Source: Granulicella sp. 5B5 (lineage in GTDB: Bacteria; Acidobacteriota; Terriglobia; Terriglobales; Acidobacteriaceae). From it: a stretch of 64,000 nt of DNA. Below are positions 1 through 8,670 of this stretch, piece after piece; the first letter of the stretch is position 1; each line of letters starts with the position of its first letter. Under the pieces are notes generated by a model that worked only from the letters and a program-made list of their open reading frames with translations, was not told where the DNA came from and made no database searches. The stretch covers positions 3,720,001 to 3,784,000 of the forward strand of contig NZ_CP046444.1 of NCBI RefSeq assembly GCF_014083945.1, given 5' to 3'. Position numbers and translations under genes: made by a program.

Positions 1-530
1 GCATCAGCACCAGGTTGTCCTCGCCCAGCACGTTTACCGCGTGGTCGATCTCCTCATACGTGCTCATGCCCGTTGAGGCGATCACCGGCTTGCCCTTGCT
101 GCGGATGTGCCGCAGCAGGTGGTCATCGGTTAGCGATGCCGACGCGATCTTGTACACCGGTGGGTTGAACTGTTCGATGAAGTCCACACTGGCCTCGTCC
201 CACGGCGAGGCAAACCAGTCGATCTTCACCTGCTTGCAGAAACTGTCGATCTCGGCGTAGTCCTCTTCGTGAAATTCGAGCCCATGCTTCAGGTCGCCAT
301 TGGTATCGCCGAACGGATTGGGCCGCGGCGTCGCGAGTTCGGCCGCGGTGTACACCACGTCGATCGTGCGCTTCTGGAACTTCACCGCATCGCAACCGGC
401 AGCCACCGCCACGGAGATCAGCCGCTTCGCCAGGTCCACGTTGCCGTTATGGTTGATGCCGATCTCGGCGATGATGTAGCAGGGCTGGCCTGCGCCCAAC
501 TCACGGTTTCCAATGCGTACGGTCTTCATG
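1..530 (-). CDS. NeuB-family N-acetylneuraminate/legionaminate-type synthase (partial, N-terminal part)
   Basis: The gene reads leftward from ATG at 530 and runs off the window edge without a stop, so only about 176 N-terminal residues are visible. The start reads MKTVRIGNREL and is followed by YIIAEIGINHNGN, the typical first strand of the NeuB TIM barrel. Further in come VKFQKR, a short ASPWD segment and KIASASLTDDHLL, all usual for NeuB/SpsE synthases, which condense phosphoenolpyruvate with an amino sugar to make a nonulosonic acid. Family membership is clear from these motifs. The exact sugar substrate (sialic, legionaminic or pseudaminic acid) cannot be told, and the C-terminal SAF domain lies outside the window. 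Confidence 0.85.
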
Positions 531-648
531 CTGACTCCGATGCCCAGTTTTAGCCTGGGGCTCGACGGCGCAGGAACGCGCCGTTCTTAGCTCTTCGGAT
601 TCTTTCAGGGAGTCCGTGGGCTGTCTACCTGACCTGAGCTGCGTTGAT

Positions 649-1017
649 CTACCGCAGGTAGCTGTCGTCCCTGGCGATCCAGTCCTGCCGCGGGGGTGCG
701 AACAGGTCGAAATCGACCGTGTCCTCCAGCGCCTCGGCCGAGTGCGGCAGTCCACCGGGGATGACCAGCACCTCACCAGCCCGGATAATGTGCTCCATCG
801 GGGCCGCCTCGTCGCCGAGAAGGAACTTAAGCGCTCCCTCGGTGATATAGCTGATCTGTTCGTTTGGATGGCTATGTCGTGGCACAATGCAGCCCTTCTT
901 CAGCACAATTCGTGCCAGCATCCCCTGCTCGCCGGTTACGAACTGCCGGGTCAGCAGTGGATTCATCGTCTCTACCGGGAGCTTGTCCCAGCTCGTATGT
1001 TGCAGTTCAGTCGCCAT
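649..1017 (-). CDS. Single-domain cupin protein
   Basis: A 122-residue protein made almost entirely of one cupin barrel. Motif 1 is visible as PRHSHPNEQISYITEG, with the usual His-x-His and Glu ligands, and motif 2 as GEVLVIPGGLPHSAEA with the second histidine. Such proteins bind a divalent metal and may be dioxygenases, isomerases or sensors; the sequence does not say which. It lies about 120 bp downstream of the neuB start on the same strand but with a clear gap, so a shared operon is possible and not shown. No signal peptide is seen, so it is probably cytoplasmic. Confidence 0.75.
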   Translation of the reverse strand: MATELQHTSWDKLPVETMNPLLTRQFVTGEQGMLARIVLKKGCIVPRHSHPNEQISYITEGALKFLLGDEAAPMEHIIRAGEVLVIPGGLPHSAEALEDTVDFDLFAPPRQDWIARDDSYLR

Positions 1018-1386
1018 CGCCTCAGCCTACAACGGCAGCGCCCACGCCGTCTTCAATGGATGGCTGCACTTCGGAAAGAAGAGACCGGAATTTCGTCGGC
1101 TTACCTCTCATCGCCTGTGGAGAACTCTGGCTCAGCCTTCCACAGAACCTTGACACTGCCTATATAATGAGACGAATACAGCAATAAAGTATGTAACTTG
1201 CAAGTCAATCGTGGAACGACTCTTCGCAACCGGAGCTGCATCAACTTCGACGGCAGGACTGCCAGTTCACAACCCACCTCCCCGACGAGGTGATCCACCC
1301 CTAAGTCTATATTGCTGCGGATCTTGCAGGAAAAATGCCGGGGGGACCCCTCCGCCTAAAACAACACTAGAAGGGAACTGTATCGG
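1018..1386. other. Intergenic region upstream of amtB, no gene seen
   Basis: About 370 bp between the divergent cupin and amtB genes. A TATAAT hexamer is present near 1162 but has no -35 hexamer at a normal distance. A TTCGC-type half element downstream of a TGGAAC near 1211 resembles a sigma-54 promoter but has the wrong spacing. A good ribosome binding site (AAGGGA at about 1371) precedes the amtB ATG. I can support no small gene here. Confidence 0.5.
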
Positions 1387-2820
1387 ATGGCGAGATTGAG
1401 GCTGATTTCAGGAATTCGGGACCACTCGGCAGGCGCGGGCCGCCTCTTCAAGGCGGGCTTTCTGCTGACTGCGGGTCTCGTCTCGGCAACTCCGCTACTG
1501 GCGCAGGTCCCCGATCGCCTCGCCGCCCTGGAGAAGGCAACCGCCGCGAACACCGCTGCCGTCGCCGCCGCGCAGTCCAACGCCGACAATGCCTGGATGC
1601 TCACCAGCGCCGCCCTGGTGCTGATGATGAGCGGCCCCGGCCTGGCCCTGTTCTACGGCGGCCTGGTCCGCAAGAAGAACATACTCGGCACCATGATGCA
1701 GACCTTCGCCATGATGGCGATCATCACGGTCCTGTGGGCGTTCCTGACCTACTCCCTGGCCTTCGGCCCAGGCAACGCCTTCATCGGCGGCTTCAGCCAC
1801 CTCTTCCTCCACGGAGTGGGCGTCACCCCCAACACCGCTTACGCCGCGACGATCCCTGAGCAGACGTTCATGATCTACCAGCTCATGTTTGCGATCATCA
1901 CCCCCGCGCTGGTCACCGGCGCCTTTGCCGAGAGGATGAAGTTCTCGGCGATGGTGGTCTTCCTCACGCTGTGGGCCATCTTCGTATACAGCCCGATGGC
2001 GCACATGGTCTGGGGTGTTGGCGGTCTGCTGAACGTCGCCGGCGGCAAGTTCCCCTGTCTGGACTTCGCGGGCGGAACGGTCGTCCACGTCACCTCGGGC
2101 GTGTCCGCCCTTGTGACGGCCCTGTACATGGGCAAGCGTCTCGGCTACCCAAAGAAGGCCATGCCGCCGCACTCGGTGGTGCTCAGCTTCGTGGGTGCCT
2201 GCCTGCTGTGGGTCGGCTGGTTCGGCTTCAACGCAGGTTCGGCGCTGGGCTCCGGCCCGCTGGCGACCTCGGCCTTTGTCGCAACGCACTTCGGCGCTGC
2301 CGCCGCCGCACTTGGCTGGTTGGCTGCGGAGTGGATTCGCAACGGCAAGCCCTCGGCATTGGGTGGAATCTCGGGAGCGGTTGCCGGCTTGGTTGGCATC
2401 ACCCCGGCGGCCGGCTTCGTCACCCCCATGGGAGCCCTTTGGATCGGCCTTATTGTCGGTGTCTTCTGCTTCTTCATGGTGGTTAAGGTCAAGGCGATCT
2501 TCGGCTACGACGACTCGCTGGACGCGTTTGGTGTACATGGCGCAGGCGGGACGCTCGGCGCCATCCTCACTGGCCTCTTCGCTCGCGCCTTCATCAATCC
2601 CGGTGTGAATATCGACGGTTTCTTCGCCGGCAACCACAAGCAGCTGCTCAATCAGTTGGTCGGTGTGGCCATCGCATGGACCCTCTCCATTGTTGGCACT
2701 CTGATCATTCTGTTTATTGTTGATAAGCTCATAGGGCTGCGCGTAAGCGAGGACGAGGAGCGTGAAGGTCTCGACCTGACCCAGCATGGCGAAGAAGGCT
2801 ATGACTGGGAGGCAGCTTAG
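1387..2820 (+). CDS. amtB: Ammonium transporter AmtB
   Basis: A 477-residue Amt/Mep/Rh channel that conducts ammonium/ammonia across the inner membrane. An N-terminal signal-like segment (about residues 20-40, ending TPLLAQ) precedes a short alanine-rich stretch and eleven predicted membrane helices. The pore histidine pair is visible in GGTVVHVTSG (about residue 234) and FGVHGAGG (about residue 383), and YGGLVRKKN marks the first loop. The gene is followed within 40 bp by a PII protein, the usual AmtB partner, and then by glnD, so the three form one nitrogen-sensing block. The start is supported by an AAGGGA site about 10 bp upstream. Confidence 0.96.
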   Translation: MARLRLISGIRDHSAGAGRLFKAGFLLTAGLVSATPLLAQVPDRLAALEKATAANTAAVAAAQSNADNAWMLTSAALVLMMSGPGLALFYGGLVRKKNILGTMMQTFAMMAIITVLWAFLTYSLAFGPGNAFIGGFSHLFLHGVGVTPNTAYAATIPEQTFMIYQLMFAIITPALVTGAFAERMKFSAMVVFLTLWAIFVYSPMAHMVWGVGGLLNVAGGKFPCLDFAGGTVVHVTSGVSALVTALYMGKRLGYPKKAMPPHSVVLSFVGACLLWVGWFGFNAGSALGSGPLATSAFVATHFGAAAAALGWLAAEWIRNGKPSALGGISGAVAGLVGITPAAGFVTPMGALWIGLIVGVFCFFMVVKVKAIFGYDDSLDAFGVHGAGGTLGAILTGLFARAFINPGVNIDGFFAGNHKQLLNQLVGVAIAWTLSIVGTLIILFIVDKLIGLRVSEDEEREGLDLTQHGEEGYDWEAA

Positions 2821-2843
2821 CGATCCAGCAACCAGACATCTAG

Positions 2844-3197
<354 letters not shown>

Positions 3198-3266
3198 AAA
3201 AGGGGAGCGGCGATAGACGACCAGAGCAGCAGCGGCGCTGGACTTCGCGGAGAGTACGAACGCCAG

Positions 3267-5864
3267 ATGGCTGAGGTTCGTCGCGGCTTTGAGCTGACCG
3301 GAGACGGCCTGCGTGCAGCCTCGGCAAGGGCAGCGCTCGTTGACTCGATTGTGCAGCGCCTGTGGCGGAATGAAGTCGTCGCCGAGCCGAAGCTGGCTAA
3401 AGGCATCGCGATCGCAGGGATCGGTGGGTTCGGACGGGGACTTCTATTCCCGTACTCAGACGTAGACCTGCTGGTCTGCGTCGAGAAGTCGCAGGTCAGC
3501 CTTGCAAAGCTGCCAATCAGCAGGCTCTCGCAGCAGTTGTGGGACTGTGGCCTGAAGGTCTCACTGGCGTCGCGTCAACCTGGCGAGTGCGACCGGTTTG
3601 AGCCGACCAACCCTGAATTCGGGATATCCCTGCTTGATCTGCGCTCGGTTGCTGGAGATGCCGAGCTCTTCGCCAAGTTGCGCGATCGGGCGGTTGCCAA
3701 GATGCGTCAGCGCGATGGAAAGTCCATCGCCGCCGAGCTGGCGCGGTTGACGCGGGAACGTCACGGTAAGTATGGCAACACGCTGTTTCACCTCGAGCCG
3801 AACATCAAGGAATGTCCCGGTGGCTTGCGTGACGCGAATGTCTGCGAATGGCTGCGCTCGTTGCGCAAGGATGCGCCCGGCAAGGGTAATTCAGAGTTCA
3901 GTGAGGCGCTGGCGTTTCTTGCTGCCGTACGTTGCTTTCTGCACTATCGGCACGAGCGAGATGACAACACGCTCGACTGGCTCGCGCAGGATGCCGCAGC
4001 CGAGTCAAGGATCGGTTTGGGCAGAGTTATAGAAGGTGGGCTGAAGGTCGACGCTGCGTATTGGATGCGTGCCTACTTCCGGCAGGCCCGTGTCGTTGAA
4101 AGAAGTCTTCTGCGTGAGGCGGAACACTCGGGCCAACGTATGGAGGCAACACCTGAGGGGCGCCGGGTGAAGATTGCACCGAAACCGGGCTACAAGCTCG
4201 ACAACGGTCGTATCGAACTACAGGCCAGATCGGCGACAAATCTCGATCCTGCGCAGGACGCGGAGACTGTTTTGTCGGCCTTTGCGGACATGGCTGTTAG
4301 CGGGACTGCTCTGACGCCGCTCAGCGAGGAACGTATTGCGGACGCCATCCCGCTGCTTTCTGCCAGCCTGGAAGAAGGCCCGGGGCTGTGGCAAAGGCTG
4401 GCGAAGATCCTTACCGGTGAGCGGGCCGGAGCGGCGCTCCGTTCCATGCATGCGTTAGGTGTGCTGGAGCTGATCCTGCCTGAATTTCATGGAATTGACG
4501 CACTGGTGATCCGCGATGCGTACCACCGTTATACGGTCGACGAGCATACGTTTGTGTTGATCGACACTCTCCACGGTCTCGAGACCGATCCCGGGAAAGG
4601 CGCTCCTGACTGGCGGGTCAAGTTCCATTCGATGATCCGGGAGTTACAGAACCCAGCACTGCTCTACCTTGCAGCGCTGCTGCACGACACGGGCAAAGGA
4701 CGTGCTGTTGAGAACCATGCGCTGGAGAGTACCCGTATGGCCCGCGGCGTCATCGCAAGGCTCGAGATGGATTCTTATGACGCGGCTCTCATTCTGCAGT
4801 TGATCGAAATCCATCTTGAGATGTCCGCTGCAGTGCGGCGTGACATCTTTGATGCCGAGACGGTGCGCTCCTTTGCTGCCAAAGTAGAGACGCACGAGTT
4901 GCTGCGGATGCTCACGCTCTTCACCTATGCGGATATTGCGGCCGTTCATCCCGACGCTCTAACGCCCTGGAAGGCGGAGAACCTATGGCGGCTTTCGATG
5001 GCGACCGCCAACCACCTGGATCGCAACGTGGATGAAGATCGCTTCCATGCAAGCGGTGTTGGCGGCGTAAAGGGCGAGGAATTCTCGAACTCCGCCACAA
5101 CCGTGAGTCGCGACAAACTGGCAAGGGTGCTTGCCCTTAGTCGAGGGCGCGAAGCGGCGGTGCAGGCCTTTCTTGAAGGTTTTCCAGAACGCTACCTGAG
5201 CACTCGAACGCCCGAAGCGATCATCAATCACTTCCAGATGACGCAGCACTTCAAGGACGAGGCTTTCCAGATAGCTTTTCAGCACGGCCCTGTGAACGAG
5301 ATTACGCTGGTGACGCAAGACCGTCCGCGCCTGTTTGCAGGTATGGCCGCTGCTCTTGCAGCGTGGGGCATGAATGTTGTCACAGCGGACGCGTTTGCGA
5401 ATGCCGATGGCGTGGTGGTGGACACTTTTCGATTCACAGATATCTTCCGGACGCTGGAAATGAATCAATCCGAACGTGACCGGTTCATAGTCAGCATCCT
5501 GGACCTGGTGTGCGGGCGGGCTTCCGTGGAGAGGTTGTTGGGCAGCCGACGACGGGGGCGCCGCAAAGCACCGCGTGTCATTGTTGAGACATCGATCGTG
5601 TTCGACAACACAGCGTCGACACAGAGCACCCTGTTGCAGATTGTCGCGCAGGATGTCCCGGGTCTGTTGCGAGCGATCAGCGCCACATTTGGCTCCTTTG
5701 GCCTCAACCTTGAGGTTGCGTTGATTGACACAGAAGGGGAAACTGCAATTGATGTTTTTTACGTGACTTCCAATGGTGCCAAGTTGGATGGGGAACTGGA
5801 GCAAGAGCTCTGCGCGGCACTTGAGGCTGCAATTGCCGAAAATGCCGCTTTAGGGCCGGAATGA
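3267..5864 (+). CDS. glnD: Bifunctional uridylyltransferase/uridylyl-removing enzyme GlnD
   Basis: An 865-residue protein of normal GlnD length. The nucleotidyltransferase motif GIGGFGRGLLFPYSD followed by VDLL is at about residues 51-68, the HD hydrolase motif LLHDTGKGR at about 471-479, and two ACT domains start near residues 683 and 793 (QDRPRLFAG and QDVPGLLRA). It adds UMP to PII when glutamine is low and removes it when glutamine is high. It follows glnK directly. The ATG at 3267 is preceded by GGAGAG at a slightly long spacing. The reading frame stays open upstream for about 20 codons with no better start codon, so the N-terminus is the least certain part. Confidence 0.95.
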   Translation: MAEVRRGFELTGDGLRAASARAALVDSIVQRLWRNEVVAEPKLAKGIAIAGIGGFGRGLLFPYSDVDLLVCVEKSQVSLAKLPISRLSQQLWDCGLKVSLASRQPGECDRFEPTNPEFGISLLDLRSVAGDAELFAKLRDRAVAKMRQRDGKSIAAELARLTRERHGKYGNTLFHLEPNIKECPGGLRDANVCEWLRSLRKDAPGKGNSEFSEALAFLAAVRCFLHYRHERDDNTLDWLAQDAAAESRIGLGRVIEGGLKVDAAYWMRAYFRQARVVERSLLREAEHSGQRMEATPEGRRVKIAPKPGYKLDNGRIELQARSATNLDPAQDAETVLSAFADMAVSGTALTPLSEERIADAIPLLSASLEEGPGLWQRLAKILTGERAGAALRSMHALGVLELILPEFHGIDALVIRDAYHRYTVDEHTFVLIDTLHGLETDPGKGAPDWRVKFHSMIRELQNPALLYLAALLHDTGKGRAVENHALESTRMARGVIARLEMDSYDAALILQLIEIHLEMSAAVRRDIFDAETVRSFAAKVETHELLRMLTLFTYADIAAVHPDALTPWKAENLWRLSMATANHLDRNVDEDRFHASGVGGVKGEEFSNSATTVSRDKLARVLALSRGREAAVQAFLEGFPERYLSTRTPEAIINHFQMTQHFKDEAFQIAFQHGPVNEITLVTQDRPRLFAGMAAALAAWGMNVVTADAFANADGVVVDTFRFTDIFRTLEMNQSERDRFIVSILDLVCGRASVERLLGSRRRGRRKAPRVIVETSIVFDNTASTQSTLLQIVAQDVPGLLRAISATFGSFGLNLEVALIDTEGETAIDVFYVTSNGAKLDGELEQELCAALEAAIAENAALGPE

Positions 5865-5978
5865 CGGCGGCATCGACCCGCCAAAGCGGCCAGGGGGCTT
5901 TTTCCCCTCTTGGTACCGTTTTAGTAACCCTGACCAACCACCTGCGCTGATGCCGCATCACAACGTATATTAAGAGTT

Positions 5979-6590
5979 ATGAGCCACGACACACAGCAGC
6001 CAGCGGCGTTTTCACCAAGCGACTCACATCGCAATGACCGATACATCTTTGGCACGTTAGATAGCTTCGCCAAGAACCGGGCCAAGATTGACGAGGTGAA
6101 TTGGGGTGATGAGCAGCCTGAGGGTGTCGTTTTGGCGTCTCTCGATGCGGCGATCAACTGGGTCAGGAAGAATTCAGTCTGGCCGATGACCTTTGGATTG
6201 GCCTGTTGCGCGATTGAGATGATGTCGATGGGGGGATCTAGGTACGACATTGCGCGTTTTGGCGCCGAGGTATTTCGCCCCTCCCCACGCCAAAGCGACC
6301 TCATGATCATTGCAGGAAGGGTCTCGCAGAAGATGGCTCCGGTTATTCGGCGTCTCTATGAGCAGATGCCCGAGCCGAAATGGGTAATCTCCATGGGTGC
6401 ATGTGCCACCTCAGGTGGAGTTTTTAATAACTACGCCCTCCTGCAGGGGGTAAATCAGGTGATCCCGGTTGATGTCTATGTTCCCGGCTGTCCACCGCGA
6501 CCAGAACAACTTTTGTATGCCATTACCCTGTTGCAAGAAAAGATTCAGGCAGGCAGAGGGACTGTGAAGGAAGCGCTGAATCTCGGATAA
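5979..6590 (+). CDS. nuoB: NADH-quinone oxidoreductase subunit B (NuoB), solitary
   Basis: A 203-residue NuoB homologue, the complex I subunit that holds iron-sulfur cluster N2 close to the quinone site. The ligand cysteines are all present: the ACC pair at about residues 76-77, one in GACATSGG at about 141 and one in PGCPPRPE at about 170. The N-terminus carries roughly 35 extra residues before the conserved core. No other nuo gene lies beside it: glnD is upstream and an OmpA-like gene downstream. It is therefore either a subunit gene split off from the main operon or part of a partial complex encoded elsewhere. Confidence 0.93.
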   Translation: MSHDTQQPAAFSPSDSHRNDRYIFGTLDSFAKNRAKIDEVNWGDEQPEGVVLASLDAAINWVRKNSVWPMTFGLACCAIEMMSMGGSRYDIARFGAEVFRPSPRQSDLMIIAGRVSQKMAPVIRRLYEQMPEPKWVISMGACATSGGVFNNYALLQGVNQVIPVDVYVPGCPPRPEQLLYAITLLQEKIQAGRGTVKEALNLG

Positions 6591-6841
6591 AGTTTGCTGG
6601 TGAGCAAGAACGTCGCCAGTTTTGTAAGTCTGTGTGCGAATCAGCGGGCAGTAGTTGTGTACGTCAGTTCAAGCGTATTGAAGCTTTTGCAAATTTGTTA
6701 CTCTGCGGATTTTCTTATGGACACAGGATTTATCTGCGGTAAACTTTGTGGGAAACCGTTCTGGCCGCGCTGTCATCTCACAGGTGTCATCTAAGTTAGC
6801 GGCTTATATATTTTTAGTTTTATATTGTGGAGGATTGTCGA

Positions 6842-8518
6842 ATGTCTTATCGCCCGTTACGCAATATCAGCCGAAGTTTGCTGGCTGCATGTGCGGTCAG
6901 TCTAGCAACTCTGAGTATCAATGCCCAGACCGCACCCAGCACGACCATGAGCGGTCCCAATCCTTCACGAGTGGACATCTTTCTCGGTTACTCCTACTTC
7001 GGTGCACATGGCCAGGTGAAGCCGCAGGATGTTCCTTTCACCTCTGTCGACGAGGGTGTGATCGGCAGCGGTGCTTACTACTTCAATAAGTACGTTGGCG
7101 CGGAGGGTATCTTTATCGATAACCCGGATGGCGTGAACGATGGATTCCAGGCGGGCTACCTGGGGCCGATCTTCCGTGCTCCTATGCAAAACTTCACGCT
7201 GTTTGCCCATGGCCTCGCTGGCGGTGTGCGCAGCTCGGGCCCCAACGCGACCGAGAACGGCCCTGGCGGTCCCTTCTATTCCGAGCCTTACCAGTGGGGT
7301 CCCAGCCTTATGGTTGGCGGTGGTATGGATTATGACCTCCCTTGGTTCAATCACCACTTCGGTATTCGCCTCTTCGAGGCCGACTACCGTTACATCCATG
7401 AGGATTACGGTCCGGTCAACCCCAACAACGATCCAATGGGTGGCCGCGCAAACCTCGGCGCTGCCGAGCTGAGCAGCGGTATTCTCTTCCACTTCGGCAG
7501 CATCGTTCCCCCGCCGCCGGTGACCTACTCCTGCGCAGTTACGGCTCCTACAGGCACTATTTATCCGGGTGACCCCGTCACCGTGACGGGAACCGCAGCG
7601 AACCTCAACCCGAAGAAGACGGCTGCTTATACCTGGACTTCAGACGCGGGCAAGGTTTCGGGCACGTCAAACGTTGCGGCGATCGATACGGCTGGTCTTT
7701 CGGCTGGAACCTACACTGTCAAGGGCCACGTCTCTGAAGGCAACAAGCCGACTCAGATGGCTGACTGCTCTGTTCCGCTTACGATCACCGCTCCGTTGCC
7801 GCCGACTGTTTCGTGCTCTGCGAACCCGTCTACGGTCAAGCCCGGCGATTCCTCGACCATCACAGCGATGGGCAGCAGCCCGCAAAACTATCCTCTGACC
7901 TACAGCTACTCTTCGACTGCGGGTACGATCAACGGCAACACCTCGACAGCTACCCTGTCAACTACTGGTGCAGCTCCCGGAACGATCACGGTTACCTGCA
8001 ACGTTGTCGATAGCAAGGGCATGACGGCTTCGCAGCAGACCACGGTCACGGTTGAGGCACCTCCGCCTCCGCCGGCTCCGACGACGCAGGCTCTCTGCAG
8101 TGTCTCCTTTGATCGCGATAAGCGGCGTCCGACGCGTGTGGACAACGAAGCCAAGGCTTGCCTTGACGACATTGCTCTCACCGCTCAACGTCAGGCAGAC
8201 GCAAAGCTCGTGATCACTGGCAACTCTGAGCCCGTCAAGGTGTTTGGCAAGAAGACGCCGAAGAAAGAAGAGCGGGCCGAGAAGGAAGCTGAGAAGAATG
8301 CTGCGGAGCGCGCCGTCAACACAAAGGCGTACCTCGTAGATGAAAAGGGTATCGATGCCTCACGCATCGCGGTCTACACCGGCAATGCCGGTACCAACAC
8401 CGCGACGACTACCCTGATTCCTGCTGGCGCTACCCTCGATGTGACCGGCATCACTCCGGTCGACGAGAGCGCGGTCAAGGCCGTTCCCCGTACTCCGGTG
8501 CGCAGACACAAGAAGTAA
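6842..8518 (+). CDS. Outer membrane protein: beta-barrel N-terminus, Ig-like repeats, OmpA-like C-terminus
   Basis: About 558 residues. I place the start at 6842 because GGAGG at 6829-6833 is well spaced for it. A signal peptide ends near INAQTAPS. Residues of about 40-220 look like a small outer membrane barrel (FLGYSYFG opening, alternating aromatic strands). Two Ig/PKD-like repeats follow, each beginning with a YSCAVTAP or VSCSANPS strand. The C-terminal 130 residues carry an OmpA-like fold with SVSFDRDKRRPTRVDNEAKACLDD split below 20-residue blocks, which normally binds peptidoglycan. The Pro-rich linkers suggest a flexible surface protein. A strong terminator follows at 8532-8564. Confidence 0.8.
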   Translation: MSYRPLRNISRSLLAACAVSLATLSINAQTAPSTTMSGPNPSRVDIFLGYSYFGAHGQVKPQDVPFTSVDEGVIGSGAYYFNKYVGAEGIFIDNPDGVNDGFQAGYLGPIFRAPMQNFTLFAHGLAGGVRSSGPNATENGPGGPFYSEPYQWGPSLMVGGGMDYDLPWFNHHFGIRLFEADYRYIHEDYGPVNPNNDPMGGRANLGAAELSSGILFHFGSIVPPPPVTYSCAVTAPTGTIYPGDPVTVTGTAANLNPKKTAAYTWTSDAGKVSGTSNVAAIDTAGLSAGTYTVKGHVSEGNKPTQMADCSVPLTITAPLPPTVSCSANPSTVKPGDSSTITAMGSSPQNYPLTYSYSSTAGTINGNTSTATLSTTGAAPGTITVTCNVVDSKGMTASQQTTVTVEAPPPPPAPTTQALCSVSFDRDKRRPTRVDNEAKACLDDIALTAQRQADAKLVITGNSEPVKVFGKKTPKKEERAEKEAEKNAAERAVNTKAYLVDEKGIDASRIAVYTGNAGTNTATTTLIPAGATLDVTGITPVDESAVKAVPRTPVRRHKK

Positions 8519-8531
8519 ACGCACCACAACC

Positions 8532-8564
8532 AAAAGCCGGCTGGGAGCTTTCCAGCCGGCTTTT
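8532..8564 (+). terminator. Rho-independent terminator after the OmpA-like gene
   Basis: A perfect 13 bp inverted repeat, AAAAGCCGGCTGG (8532-8544) and CCAGCCGGCTTTT (8552-8564), with a 7-base loop and a T run at the 3' arm. It begins 14 bp after the stop codon. The A-rich 5' arm would also allow function on the other strand. Confidence 0.9.
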
Positions 8565-8670
8565 GCATTTCACGCCATCTTTTATGCTTGTAATGAAGTT
8601 CAAACAGACGTATTCAACGTTATTCCGATATTGTGACCGGATTCAGGCTTTGCGGTAGCCTAGTTACAGT

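Noticed and set aside
1150-1226. Sigma-70 or sigma-54 promoter upstream of amtB
   Set aside because: TTGACA and TATAAT near 1150-1167 are only 7 bp apart. The sigma-54-like TGGAAC ... TTCGC pair has 11 instead of 10 bases between its GG and GC.
1495-2787. 430-residue antisense ORF over amtB
   Set aside because: It mirrors the amtB codons, is very rich in Asp, Glu, Gly and His, and has no family motifs: a shadow of a high-GC gene.
6594-6794. 66-residue ORF between nuoB and the OmpA-like gene
   Set aside because: It begins 3 bp after the nuoB stop with no ribosome site, and the AT-rich stretch looks like the promoter and leader of the next gene.
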